A stretch of DNA of 64,000 nucleotides, from contig NZ_JARVRS010000001.1 of NCBI RefSeq assembly GCF_030209575.1, forward strand, positions 1,922,001 to 1,986,000, written 5' to 3'. Source of the stretch: Leifsonia sp. fls2-241-R2A-40a (GTDB taxonomy: Bacteria > Actinomycetota > Actinomycetes > Actinomycetales > Microbacteriaceae). Position numbers and translations under genes: made by a program. The notes under the pieces are model-generated. The model was given only the letters and a program-made list of their open reading frames with translations. It had not been told where the DNA came from and did no database searches. Positions 9,810 to 19,100 of this stretch are shown in pieces. Each line of letters opens with the position of its first letter. Position 1 is the stretch's first letter.

Positions 9810-11127
9810 CGCTGCGGATGTAGCGGATCTTGCCGCCGTCGTGGGGGATGGAGCTGACGAGCTCGAGCCGCACAGGGACGCTGCCCTGCACGATGTCGCG
9901 GATGCGGTCGACCGACTGCTCGATCGCGGTCACGGCGTGCTCGTCCGGCGCGGGGACGCAGCGGACGACGATCGAGTAGTCCGACAGCTGGTGCACCTGG
10001 AACTGGCGGACCTCGTCGATGGCGTTGCTGAAGAGCTGGGTGAGGCCCTCGCCGGCGACCACGCGGCCGTCCGGCAGGTGCAGCGCCTCCGAGACGCGGC
10101 CGGCGACGTTGGCGATGCGCGGCAGCGTGACGCCGCAGGCGCAGCGGCCGGCGATCGTGGTGGTGCGGTCGCCGAGGCGGTACCGGATGAGCGGGAAGAC
10201 GCGGTTGGTGAGGTCGGTGGCGACCGTCTCACCGAGTTCGCCCGGCACGACCTGCTTGTTCTGGTCGTTGAGGACTTCGATGACGCGGACGTCGGCGAAG
10301 ACGTGCATCCCGTCGTTCTCGCGGCACTCGCCGGCCATCCAGGGGATCTCCGCGCAGCGGTAGTGGTCGTAGACCGGTGCTCCGAACGTCCGCTCGATGA
10401 GGGCGCGCTGGGCCGGGGTGACCGGTGCGGCGGTGACCGCGATGGCTTTCGGCGAGTGGAAGGCGATGCCGGAGCGCTCCAGGAAGGAGGCCAGCTCGAC
10501 GATGCCGCCGACGTAGCCGACGAGCACCTCGGGCTTGGCGCTCTCCCACTGCGAGATGAAGGAGCTGACCGAGTTCTCGTCCATCCGGTAGGCGTCGAGC
10601 TGGATGCGCCGCGAAGGCCACCACTGCAGGTCGTGCTTGCGCGTCGCGCTCTTGCTCTTCACCTGGCGGGACACGAGAGCGACGTTGTCGGACGGGTGGA
10701 TGCCCCACCAGCTGAACAGGCGCCACTCGATGGTCCGGGTGGGGGTGCGCAGGTCGCGGAGCAGCTTGAGCGGCTCGCCGGTGCTGCCTCCGGAGGTGGA
10801 GACCACCGAGTTCTCGGGGGTCGCCTCGGTCGAGCGGATGTCGTCGAAGTGCGCGCGCACATCCGACTTGGTCACGATGGGCAGCGAGGTGAACGCCGCC
10901 GGGTCGGTGAGGTCCTGCGGAGTGATCCCCGCATCCCGGTAGAGGTCGCGGTAGAAGCGGGTGTTCTCGTAGGCGAAGCGTGCGTGGTCGATGGCACGCC
11001 GGGCCTGCACCGCCGCGAGCTCTTCGGGCTCGAGCCGCTGATCGCGCAGCAGGCGGTCGTACATGGCTTTGTTGTCGCGGAGAAACAGATCCCGCTTCAT
11101 GTCGAACACGAGTCGGCGAAAAGTCAC
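9796..11127 (-). CDS. PaaK/CapK-like adenylate-forming enzyme
   Basis: The 443-residue product matches the phenylacetate-CoA ligase (PaaK)/CapK branch of the ANL superfamily. The P-loop STSGGSTGEPLKLL is near residue 110, DHYRCAEIPWMAGEC is the acceptor-pocket segment, and the IRYRLGDRTTTIAGRCACG motif carries the conserved Asp. The C-terminal lid domain follows. The GTG start at 11127 has GGGAGG upstream. CapK-like members are found in capsule loci and are thought to activate small carboxylic acids, so this one may decorate the EPS with an acyl group. The acid is not known. Confidence 0.8.
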   Translation of the reverse strand: MTFRRLVFDMKRDLFLRDNKAMYDRLLRDQRLEPEELAAVQARRAIDHARFAYENTRFYRDLYRDAGITPQDLTDPAAFTSLPIVTKSDVRAHFDDIRSTEATPENSVVSTSGGSTGEPLKLLRDLRTPTRTIEWRLFSWWGIHPSDNVALVSRQVKSKSATRKHDLQWWPSRRIQLDAYRMDENSVSSFISQWESAKPEVLVGYVGGIVELASFLERSGIAFHSPKAIAVTAAPVTPAQRALIERTFGAPVYDHYRCAEIPWMAGECRENDGMHVFADVRVIEVLNDQNKQVVPGELGETVATDLTNRVFPLIRYRLGDRTTTIAGRCACGVTLPRIANVAGRVSEALHLPDGRVVAGEGLTQLFSNAIDEVRQFQVHQLSDYSIVVRCVPAPDEHAVTAIEQSVDRIRDIVQGSVPVRLELVSSIPHDGGKIRYIRSDVPA

Positions 11128-11216
11128 GGCGTCCTCCCTGGTCGGGTTCGGGTAGATTCGACGCGCCGGCTCAAGCCGGTGATGAAATCAGGATATTGTC
11201 TCAACGCCCGAAAGCG

Positions 11217-11235
11217 AAGTTTTCTCACCTTTATT
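11217..11235. promoter_or_regulatory. TTCTCACC-type motif upstream of GT2 gene
   Basis: AAGTTTTCTCACCTTTATT sits 15 bp upstream of the GTG start at 11250, in the 122-bp divergent region between the PaaK-like and GT2 genes. It resembles the motifs at 20888 and 27997. A second TTGTCTCAA occurs about 20 bp upstream. Function inferred only. Confidence 0.35.
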
Positions 11236-11249
11236 GGGGGTACTGGGAC

Positions 11250-12221
11250 GTGGAATCGGCCTCGAGCGCGACCGCGGTGGTCGTCGTCAACTACGCAGCC
11301 GCCGCCCTGGTCGCAGAGAACCTGCGCGGATTGCAGGCCGAGCGGCCGGATGTGCTCTTCGTCGTCGTCGACAGCTACTCGGGCGCGGAGGAACGCGAGC
11401 GGGCGCGGCGACTGGCCGCGGAGCGAGGCTGGGACCTCGTCACACCGTACGTCAACGTCGGCTTCGGCGGCGGCTGCGACCTCGGCGTCGCGCGCGCGCT
11501 CGAACGCGGAGCGGACCGGGTGCTGCTGCTCAACCCCGACGCGCGCCTCGCCGAGGGTGCTCTGGCTCTCTTGGAGGCTGAGGTCGCGGCGGATCCGCTG
11601 GCGCTGGTCGCACCCCGCATCGACCGGCCGGACGGATCGGTGTGGTCGGTCGGATCGGACCTGTACCTCGCCGACGGCCGTATCCGCTCGCCGCGCGCCC
11701 GGGATCGGTTCCCCGGCGCCGAGAGGGCCTTCTGGCTGAGCGGCGCGTGCCTCCTGCTCTCCCGCGAGCTGTGGGAGCGGGTCGGCGGGTTCCGCGACGA
11801 CTACTTCCTGTACTGGGAGGACGTGGACCTCTCGTGGCAGGTCGTCACCGTCGGCGGACGGCTGGTGGTGCGGGAGGATGCGCACGCCGTTCACGCCGAA
11901 GGCGGCACGCAGGGCACGGCGGAGCACGACCAGGGCCGGCAGTCGTCCGGGGAGCCGAAGTCGGACGTCTACTACTTCCACAACATCCGCAACCGCCTCG
12001 TGTTCGCCCGGCTGAACCTCCCCGAGGAGACCGTCGCCCGGTGGCGCGGCCTCCGGCTGTCGCTCCGGATCGCGTGGGAGGTGCTGCTGCAGGGCGGACG
12101 GCGCCAGCTGCTGCGTCGTCCCGGGCTCCTGCTGCTCGCTGCGCGGGCGGTCCGCGAAGGCCGGCGGTTCGCCGCATCCCCCACCAAGAGGGGCCAGAAA
12201 GGTGAGAATTCCTCGCGGTAG
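11250..12221 (+). CDS. Glycosyltransferase family 2 (rhamnosyltransferase-like)
   Basis: The 323-residue product starts SATAVVVVNYAAAALVAENL, then has FVVVDSYSG, NVGFGGGCDLGVARALERGAD and LLNPDARLAEGAL, the GT2 donor site with a DxR-type metal motif. YFLYWEDVDLSWQV supplies the catalytic ED. This is the WbbL/RfbF-like arrangement. A GTG at 11250 was chosen since the conserved domain begins a few residues later; the open frame further upstream has no resemblance to the family. It is the only plus-strand EPS gene in this stretch and is divergent from the PaaK-like operon. Confidence 0.87.
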   Translation: MESASSATAVVVVNYAAAALVAENLRGLQAERPDVLFVVVDSYSGAEERERARRLAAERGWDLVTPYVNVGFGGGCDLGVARALERGADRVLLLNPDARLAEGALALLEAEVAADPLALVAPRIDRPDGSVWSVGSDLYLADGRIRSPRARDRFPGAERAFWLSGACLLLSRELWERVGGFRDDYFLYWEDVDLSWQVVTVGGRLVVREDAHAVHAEGGTQGTAEHDQGRQSSGEPKSDVYYFHNIRNRLVFARLNLPEETVARWRGLRLSLRIAWEVLLQGGRRQLLRRPGLLLLAARAVREGRRFAASPTKRGQKGENSSR

Positions 12222-12269
12222 ACTGCTGGGGCACGGAATACCCGACACCGTGCAACTGGGAGCGTAGCC

Positions 12270-12935
12270 ATGACCACTCCGGCCGACCAGGACGACGAGC
12301 CCCGTCGTCGCCGTCTCGTCCCGTGGATCGCGGGCGGCAGTGCCGTCCTGCTGTGCGCCGCGGGCATCACCTGGGGTGTGCTCTCGGCGCAGTCGTCGAC
12401 GCCGCCGTCGACGCCTCACACCCTCGTCGCGGTCGGGACCCCGGTCCCGAGCGCACCGGCCATCACCGGCCCCACCGCCACCGGCGCACCCAAGTCGAGC
12501 GACGCGCCCAAGGGCGCCGACGCCACCCCGACACCGGACCCGCGCTTCGGCGCCCCCGTCGCGGAGACCGTGACGACCGGCGACAGCAGCTCCTTCGGCG
12601 GCGGCGTCACCGTATCGGTGTCGCCGTTCACCGAGGTCGACGTGAAGGCGTCCGGACCCGGTGAGGTCAACGGTCCGGGCATGAAGGCGACCGTCGTCGT
12701 CAAGAACGGCGGATCGAAGCCGGTCGACCTCAGCTCGCTCAGCGTCAACGGATACTACGGCGACGACTACACGCCGGCGTCGCCGGTCGCCTCCCAGACC
12801 ACGGGCCTCAGCGGCGCACTCGCGGCCGGCGAGCAGGCCTCCGGCGAGTACGTCTTCTCCGTTCCGAAGGGATCGGAGTCGGCCTTCCGCGTCACCGTGG
12901 GCAGCGGCTCCTCGTCGCTCGTCCTGGTCAAGTAG
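12270..12935 (+). CDS. Membrane-anchored DUF4352-like protein
   Basis: The 221-residue product has a short Arg-rich cytoplasmic start, one transmembrane segment (about residues 18-40), a Pro/Thr/Ala linker (about 45-95) and a C-terminal beta-sandwich-like domain with KATVVVKNGGSKPVDLSSLSVNGYYGDDYTPA. The pattern of a hydrophobic anchor, low-complexity linker and DUF4352-like domain is common in actinobacterial surface proteins of unknown role. A GGAG precedes the ATG by 8 bases. It lies 48 bp after the GT2 gene and is followed by a strong hairpin, so it may be the end of that transcript. Confidence 0.6.
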   Translation: MTTPADQDDEPRRRRLVPWIAGGSAVLLCAAGITWGVLSAQSSTPPSTPHTLVAVGTPVPSAPAITGPTATGAPKSSDAPKGADATPTPDPRFGAPVAETVTTGDSSSFGGGVTVSVSPFTEVDVKASGPGEVNGPGMKATVVVKNGGSKPVDLSSLSVNGYYGDDYTPASPVASQTTGLSGALAAGEQASGEYVFSVPKGSESAFRVTVGSGSSSLVLVK

Positions 12936-12951
12936 CCCTCCAGCGACACGA

Positions 12952-12991
12952 AAGCGCCGGTGGTCCCTCTCGCGAGGGGCCACCGGCGCTT
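12952..12991 (+). terminator. Strong stem-loop terminator
   Basis: AAGCGCCGGTGG pairs perfectly with CCACCGGCGCTT around a 16-base loop that itself has complementary CCCTC/GAGGGG. It lies 16 bp after the stop at 12935. The CACGAAAGCG lead-in is identical to that of the hairpin at 32096. No clear T-run follows, as is usual in high-GC genomes. Confidence 0.75.
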
Positions 12992-13008
12992 CGTCGTCCG
13001 CCCTTCAC

Positions 13009-13100
13009 GTCGGAGATCCGACGGCGAGAGTGGGAGATTCGGCACGCAACCCTCCGAATCTCCTGCCCCACCGCGGTCCGTCGGAGATTCGGCGGCGCTT
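13009..13100. repeat. Dispersed dyad repeat related to the 31.7-kb tandem array
   Basis: This intergenic segment has GGAGATTCGG (13033-13042) pairing perfectly with CCGAATCTCC (13054-13063), followed by TGCCCCACCGCG and another GTCGGAGATTCGG. The same order of elements (dyad, TGCCCCACCGCG, GTCGGAGAT) occurs in each 141-bp unit at 31671-32093. It is 42 bp past the stop of the autokinase gene. Confidence 0.65.
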
Positions 13101-13142
13101 CCCCGACGTTGCGCCCGCGGGCGACCGTGAGCGCGTACGGGG

Positions 13143-14684
13143 CTACTTCTGGGCGACCTGCGGTGCGGTGGACGGAGTGTCGTCGGCGGGCTCGTCACCG
13201 GCTTCGCTCGCGGGAGCAGCGGGTTCGGCCGCAGGAGCCGCCGCAGCCGCAGGCGCCGAGCGCGGGGGAACGGCCGCCGGCGCAGCGCCGCTCGGCCGGC
13301 GGGGTCCGGCGGCGGGTGCCTCGGGACCCGGCTTCGCATCCTCGTCGAGCTGGTAGTAGTAGTACGCGTTGCCGGGGCGCTTGCCGCGCGCCTTGTTGAG
13401 CACGGTTCCGGCGACCGAGCCGCCCGCGCGGCGGATGGCGTCCACCGTGTGCACCAGCTGGCTGCGGCGGACCGCCGTGCGGTCGACCACCACGACAGTG
13501 GCGTCGGATTCCGGCACCAGGGAGGCCGCGTCGGCCACTGCCGCCAGCGGCGGGGTGTCGATGACGATCACGTCGTACATCGTCCGGGCTTCCGCGATCA
13601 GTGCGCTCATGGCACGCGACGAGAGCAGCTCGCTCGGGTTCGGCGGGATGCGTCCGGCGGTCAGCACCGTGAGCGAGCCGTCGCCCCAGGGCTGGACGGC
13701 GTCGGCGAGCGACACCCGGCCGGCGAGGATCGTGCTGAGGCCCGTCTCGGGGACGAGGCCGGTGTAGCGGGCGATCGCCGGACGGCGCAGGTCCGCGTCG
13801 ATGAGGAGCACGCGCCGGCCGCCCTCGCTGAGGGCGATGGCGAGGTTGGTGGCCACAGTGGACTTGCCCTCGCCGAGGATGGATGAGGTGAGCACGAAGA
13901 CCGGGGAGGAGACGTCGACCGCGACGAACTCGAGGTTCGCCCGGAGCTGCCGGAAGTCCTCCGCGCTGCTGGAGCGGGTGTCGCCGACCATCGCGAGGCC
14001 CTGAGTGGCGCCGCGCCGACGGCGGATGGTGCCGAGGCTCGGCGCCCCGCTGACCGCGGCGGTCTTCTCCTCCGAGTCGACGCGCGTGCTCATCGCCTCC
14101 CACAGCAGGAGGCCGCCCGCGGCGATGAGGATGCCGACGACCAGGCCGATCAGGATGTTGAGGCGCTCGTTGGGCGCCGACGGTCCGACCGGCTCGACGG
14201 CCGGTTCGATGATCCGCGTGGTGACCGTGCCGTTGCCCTGGGCGTTCTTGGGCGCGATGTCCTCGACCTGCGCGCGCAGGCTCGCCGCGGCCGCGTTGGC
14301 GATGTCCGTCGCCTGCTTGGCCGACGTGTCGGTCACATCCAGCTGGAGCACGACGGTGTTCTGCGGCGTCGTGACCGCGATCTGCTTCGCGAGCGCCGCC
14401 GGCGTCACGCTGAGGTCGAGGCTGTCGATGACGGGCTGCAGCACCACCGGCGCGGTCGCCAGCTGTGCGAAGGAGAGCATCTGGTTCTGGGTGTACGTCG
14501 ACCCCTGGTTGATGTCGTTCCCCGTGACGCCCGCGCTGAGGGAGAAGTAGAGGCTCGTCGTCGACGTGTACTCGCGGGTGGCGAGCTGGCTGAGTCCCCA
14601 GCCTCCGATGGCGCCGATGAGCGCGCCGGCGACGACGACGTACCAGAAGTGGCGGAACAGGGCGAGATACGGGTTCCGGGTCAT
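13143..14684 (-). CDS. Polysaccharide chain-length regulator/tyrosine autokinase (Wzc/CpsD-like)
   Basis: The 513-residue product has an N-terminal Wzz-type domain between two membrane segments (about residues 15-35 and 175-195), then a BY-kinase domain. Walker A is SSILGEGKSTVA (near 265), Walker A' is VLLIDADLRRP, and Walker B is VIVIDTPP. A YYYY cluster near residue 440 is the probable autophosphorylation site. An Ala/Pro-rich acidic tail of about 70 residues follows, which is longer than usual. Both domains are on one chain, as in Wzc and many actinobacterial proteins. The phosphatase at 1841-2410 would be its antagonist. Start overlaps the stop of the polymerase gene (ATGA). Confidence 0.9.
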   Translation of the reverse strand: MTRNPYLALFRHFWYVVVAGALIGAIGGWGLSQLATREYTSTTSLYFSLSAGVTGNDINQGSTYTQNQMLSFAQLATAPVVLQPVIDSLDLSVTPAALAKQIAVTTPQNTVVLQLDVTDTSAKQATDIANAAAASLRAQVEDIAPKNAQGNGTVTTRIIEPAVEPVGPSAPNERLNILIGLVVGILIAAGGLLLWEAMSTRVDSEEKTAAVSGAPSLGTIRRRRGATQGLAMVGDTRSSSAEDFRQLRANLEFVAVDVSSPVFVLTSSILGEGKSTVATNLAIALSEGGRRVLLIDADLRRPAIARYTGLVPETGLSTILAGRVSLADAVQPWGDGSLTVLTAGRIPPNPSELLSSRAMSALIAEARTMYDVIVIDTPPLAAVADAASLVPESDATVVVVDRTAVRRSQLVHTVDAIRRAGGSVAGTVLNKARGKRPGNAYYYYQLDEDAKPGPEAPAAGPRRPSGAAPAAVPPRSAPAAAAAPAAEPAAPASEAGDEPADDTPSTAPQVAQK

Positions 14685-16000
14685 GACGGTTCCTTAAGGG
14701 GGATCGGGCGGGACTGGCCGGTCGGGGCCGTGATGGTCGAGTCCTGTAGTGCAAGGCTGCCACGCGCGGTGCGCGACAGCCACTGGCCGGTCGCGGCGAT
14801 GCCGACGACGGCGAACAGGAAGATGGAGTACTGGGTGATGAGGGCGACGGTCGCAAGGGCCGGGATCTGGGCTACGATCGCGATGGTCGCCGGAACGGCG
14901 CGCCCCCGCAGCACGGTCCAGACGGCGCAGATCAGCGCGACGCAGGCGAGCACCATGGCCAGGATGCCGTTGGTGAGGCCGGTGAGGACCAGCTGGCTGT
15001 CGATGGACACGAAGTGCGCGAAGTGGAGCGTGCCGGCCGAGTCCTTCTGTGCCGAGTCGGCGACCCCGATGGGGTTCATGCTGCCGAGGAGGGAGAGGAG
15101 GTCGCCGCGGTAGTCGGCGCTGCCGGTCGCCTCTGTGCCGGCGTCGTCGAAGACCGAGAGCACGAGGGGCGATGCCGCGACGGCGGCGATCGCGAGGACG
15201 GTGAGGGTGATGCCGCGCGCCTTCACGGACAGTTCGCGCGAGAAGAACACGGAGAGCAGGAGCCCGATCGCGGCGCAGAGCATCGCCGTGCGGCTGAAGC
15301 TGACCACGCAGCCGCCGAGCAGGACGGCCACCATGAGCAGCCGGACCCACAGCCGGAACGGCGCGGCGATGGCGAAGGGGATGGCGAGCGCGAGGCTCGA
15401 GCCGAGAGCGATCGAGTGGCCGAATGCGGCCTCCGCGCGGGGGACGCCTCCGCGGATCTGGATGGTGCCCCAGGCGCTGTAGAGGCCGTTGCCGGCATGG
15501 ATGAGCACGAACGGGTTGAAACGGGTGACGAACTCGATCACCGCGAGCGCCCCCACGATCGTGAAGGCGATGGCGATCGCTCCGCTGAGCCACGCCATGG
15601 ACACGCGCAGGGAGGCCAGCCGCCCGACGATGTAGCCGATGGCGAAGTACGACACCATCGTGATCAGCGTGGCGAAGGCGATCGACGAGTTGGCGCCGAA
15701 CAGCCCCGCGACGCCGATGACCATGAGCACGACGAGGAAGGCGTCCGTCCAGACCAGGTCGAACCGGGGGACGGGGATGAGCGCGGCGATCACGACGAGT
15801 CCGACCGCGCTCACGGCGGGAAGGAACAGCTTGCCGTTGAAGCCGACGCCCACGCCGATCCAGATCGGGATGAGGCACAGGGCGGCGAGCCAGAGCGCCA
15901 CCGAGAGCCGGGGCGCGTGGCGGAGGACGAGGAGCAGCACGACGGCAGCGACGACGGCGAGCACCTGGATCATCAGGTGGTCAACGGACGTGCCCGTCAT
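14681..16000 (-). CDS. O-antigen ligase/polymerase family protein (Wzy-like)
   Basis: The 439-residue product has about ten hydrophobic segments and the periplasmic-loop signature of the Wzy_C/O-antigen ligase family, including PRAEAAFGHSIALGSSLALAI and VVSFSRTAML. It would polymerise flipped EPS repeat units on the outer face of the membrane. It is translationally coupled to the downstream autokinase, which would control chain length. The ATG has GAGAGG upstream. Ligase versus polymerase activity cannot be separated by sequence; polymerase is favoured by the context. Confidence 0.82.
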   Translation of the reverse strand: MTGTSVDHLMIQVLAVVAAVVLLLVLRHAPRLSVALWLAALCLIPIWIGVGVGFNGKLFLPAVSAVGLVVIAALIPVPRFDLVWTDAFLVVLMVIGVAGLFGANSSIAFATLITMVSYFAIGYIVGRLASLRVSMAWLSGAIAIAFTIVGALAVIEFVTRFNPFVLIHAGNGLYSAWGTIQIRGGVPRAEAAFGHSIALGSSLALAIPFAIAAPFRLWVRLLMVAVLLGGCVVSFSRTAMLCAAIGLLLSVFFSRELSVKARGITLTVLAIAAVAASPLVLSVFDDAGTEATGSADYRGDLLSLLGSMNPIGVADSAQKDSAGTLHFAHFVSIDSQLVLTGLTNGILAMVLACVALICAVWTVLRGRAVPATIAIVAQIPALATVALITQYSIFLFAVVGIAATGQWLSRTARGSLALQDSTITAPTGQSRPIPLKEPS

Positions 16001-16101
16001 GGTGGTGCCTCTCGTCTGCGGGTCGGGCGCAAGTGCCGGGGTCGGTCCGGCTGAGAAGTTGTCTCATGGTACTCGGACGGGCCTGGGGCCCTGTACGAGC
16101 G

Positions 16102-16136
16102 GACCGGGCGGGGCGTGTTGCATGCCCCGCCCGGTC
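16102..16136 (-). terminator. Hairpin after the LamG/PKD gene
   Basis: GACCGGGCGGGGC pairs perfectly with GCCCCGCCCGGTC around a 9-base loop. It starts 15 bp past the stop of the minus-strand gene that ends at 16151, so it probably terminates that transcript. Confidence 0.65.
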
Positions 16137-16150
16137 GAGTGCTGGTCGGA

Positions 16151-19100
16151 TCAGGCCACCGGCACCACCTGGTACCCGGTGTAGCGCACGACCACCGGGG
16201 TGGTGGTCGACGTCGCCGACAGGTACTCGCGGAGGCCGACGCTACCGGCCGTCTGTAGGGCGGCGGTGGTGTCCGTCGCCTGCAGCTGCCAGGTGGCGGG
16301 GGCCGCCTGGGACGCCGACCAGACCGAGGCCCGGATCGTCGTCGGGTTGGTGCCCGTCACCTGCACCCGGACGGACAGGGTGTCGCCCGCCGCGTACGTG
16401 ATGCCGGCGATGTTGGCGGCCGACAGCGTGGTCGAGCCCTGCAGGAGCTGCAGCTGGACCTGACCGGTCGACTTCACCCAGACGCGGGCCTCGTAGTCCG
16501 TCGCCCCGACCAGGCGGCCGATGGCGGAGACGTAGGTCCCGCCGCCGGTCGGCATCGTCGTGGTGCTGAACTTGACCGTGGTGTCGGTGCTGGTCGAGCT
16601 GACCCCCGCGAGGGAGCTCGTCCGGCTGGATCCGGCGGGTGCGGTCTGCTGACCGTAGCCCGGAGCGACCGCGTAGTTGGTCGCGCCGCCGCTCACGGTC
16701 CAGGCGCCGCCGGTGTCCGCGGATCCCCAACCGCTCGCGAGCGTGCGGTTGAAGGTGTCCGCTGCGAGCGGCTGCGGGCCGACCGGGGCCGTCGGGCTGA
16801 CGGTCGCGGTCTTCTGCGCGGTCGCGCCCTGGTTGTCGGTGACCGTCAGCGTGATCGTGTAGGTCCCGGCCGCGGCGTAGGTGTGCGTCGCGGTCGCGCC
16901 CGTCCCGGTCTGCCCGTCACCGTAGTTCCAGGCGTACGAGGCGATCGTGCCGTCCGGGTCGGCCGAGGCCGATCCGTCCACCGACACCGTCAGGTTCGAC
17001 GTCGAGTTGGTGAACGAAGCCACCGGGGGCTGGTTGACCGGGGGAGCCGTCGGGCTGACGGTCGCGGTCTTCTGCGCGGTGGCGCCCGTGTTGTCGGTGA
17101 CCGTCAGGGTGACCGTGTAGGTCCCGGCCGCGGCGTAGGTGTGCGTCGCGGTGGCACCGGTGCCTGTCTGCCCGTCACCGTAGTTCCAGGCGTAGGAGGC
17201 GATGGTGCCGTCCGGGTCGGACGATCCGGAGCCGTCCAGCGACACGGTCAGGTTCGACGTGCTGCTGGTGAAGGCGGCGACCGGCGGCTGGTTGGCCGGG
17301 GCTGTCACGGTGACGCTGTGGGTCGTGGCGGTGGAGGCCAGGCCCTGGTTGTCCGTGACGGTCAGGCCGACCGTGTACGTGCCTGCGGCGGCGTACGCGT
17401 GGCTGGTCGTCGCTCCGGTGCCGGTCTGGCCGTCTCCGAAGTCCCAGGCGTAGCTCGCCACGGTCCCGTCGGGATCGCTGGACGTGCTGCCGTCGAGGGA
17501 GGCGGTCAGGTTGCTCACCGTGGAGGTGAACGCGGCGGTCGGGGACTGGTTGGCCTTGGTTGCGACCACCGAGTGGGTGACAGCAGCCGAGGTCGCACCC
17601 GCGTTGTCGGTGACCGTCAGCGTGACCGTGAAGGTGCCTGCGGTGGCGTACACGTGGGTCGGGGTCGCGCCGATGCCCGTCGAGCCGTCACCGAAGTCCC
17701 AGGCGTACGAGGCGACCGTGCCGTCCGGGTCGCTCGACGTCGTGGCGTCGAACGCTCCGCTCAGGTTGGTCATCACGTTCGTGAAGGCTGCGGTGGGCGC
17801 CTGGTTGGGCTTGTTGCCGGTACCGAGGTTGTAGTGGTTCAGCACGGTGGATGCGTCGAGCACGGTCGGGTAGACCGCCGCCTCGTCGATGGTCCCGTTG
17901 AACCACGGGCTGGACGAGCCCCAGGTCGTGTCCCCGCCGATCCGCCAGTAGCCGCTGTAGCCCTGTGCGGAGGTCTGCGGGTTCGTGCCCGAGAGCTGGC
18001 CGTCGACGTACAGCTTCATGCCGTCCGGGCCCTGGCTCGCGACCACCTGGTGCCACGCTCCGTCGTTGTAGCTCGGTCCGGTCGTGATGGTGTTCGTCTG
18101 ACCGGTCCAGGTTCCGAAGACCAGCTGGCCGTTGTCCTGCATGTAGACGTGACGGTCGTAGTTGCTGGAGGTTCCGCTGGTCGCGTCGCCGAATCCGATG
18201 ATCTTGCCTCCGGAGTTCGTGGTCGTCTTGAACCACGCTTCCTCGGTGTAGACCGTCGGGTTCGAGTCCTGCGTCCCGTTGACCACCGCGCCGCCGTTGA
18301 ACGACACAGCGGTGTTGGAGACGCCCGCGAGGGCCCCGGCCGCCTGCTGGCTGTAGGTGCCGATGTAGTTGCCGGTCACACCGTTCGGACCGGAGTCCGC
18401 AGCGGTGCTGCCCAGCGTCTCACCGAGGCGCCAGTAGAACTCGGGGTTCCCGGCGTAGACCGCAGCACCGTACGCGTCACTCGGCGCGGCCGGGATGGGC
18501 GACGGCTGGCCCGCGGCCACCATCTGCGATGCGATGGTGTTGCGGCTCAGCGGGGCGGGGTAGATCGCGACCTGTGCGATCGAGCCGGCGAAGTTCTGGC
18601 TCGAGGGCTGGGACGGCCATCCACCGATGTTGTCTCCACCGATCCGCCAGTAGCCGGAGTACTGCTGTCCGGAGGTGACGTCCGTGCGGGTGCCGACGAG
18701 CTTGCCGTCGACGTACAGCTGCATTCCGCCGGAGCTGAGGCTCGCCGTGATCTGGTGCCACTTCCCGTCGTTGAACGACGCTGCACTGTTCACGGTGGCC
18801 ACGCCGCCCGGGTAGACGCCGAACCAGATCCGGCCGGAGTTGTCCATGTAGACGTGCCGGTCGTAGCTGCCCGAGTTACCGGTGTTGGAGTTGCCGAAGC
18901 CGAGGATCTTGCCACCGGAGGTGGTGGTGGTGTTGATCCACGCCTGAACCGTGAAGTTGTTCGATCCGGTGATCTGCTGGCCGGGGGTCACGAAGCTGTT
19001 GCCGTCGAAGACCGCCGATCCGGAGCCGGTGAGCGGTCCGTCCGTCGAACGGGTCACACCGGCCGGCAGCGTCAGGTCGTTGAACCCGACGTGGTCGTAC

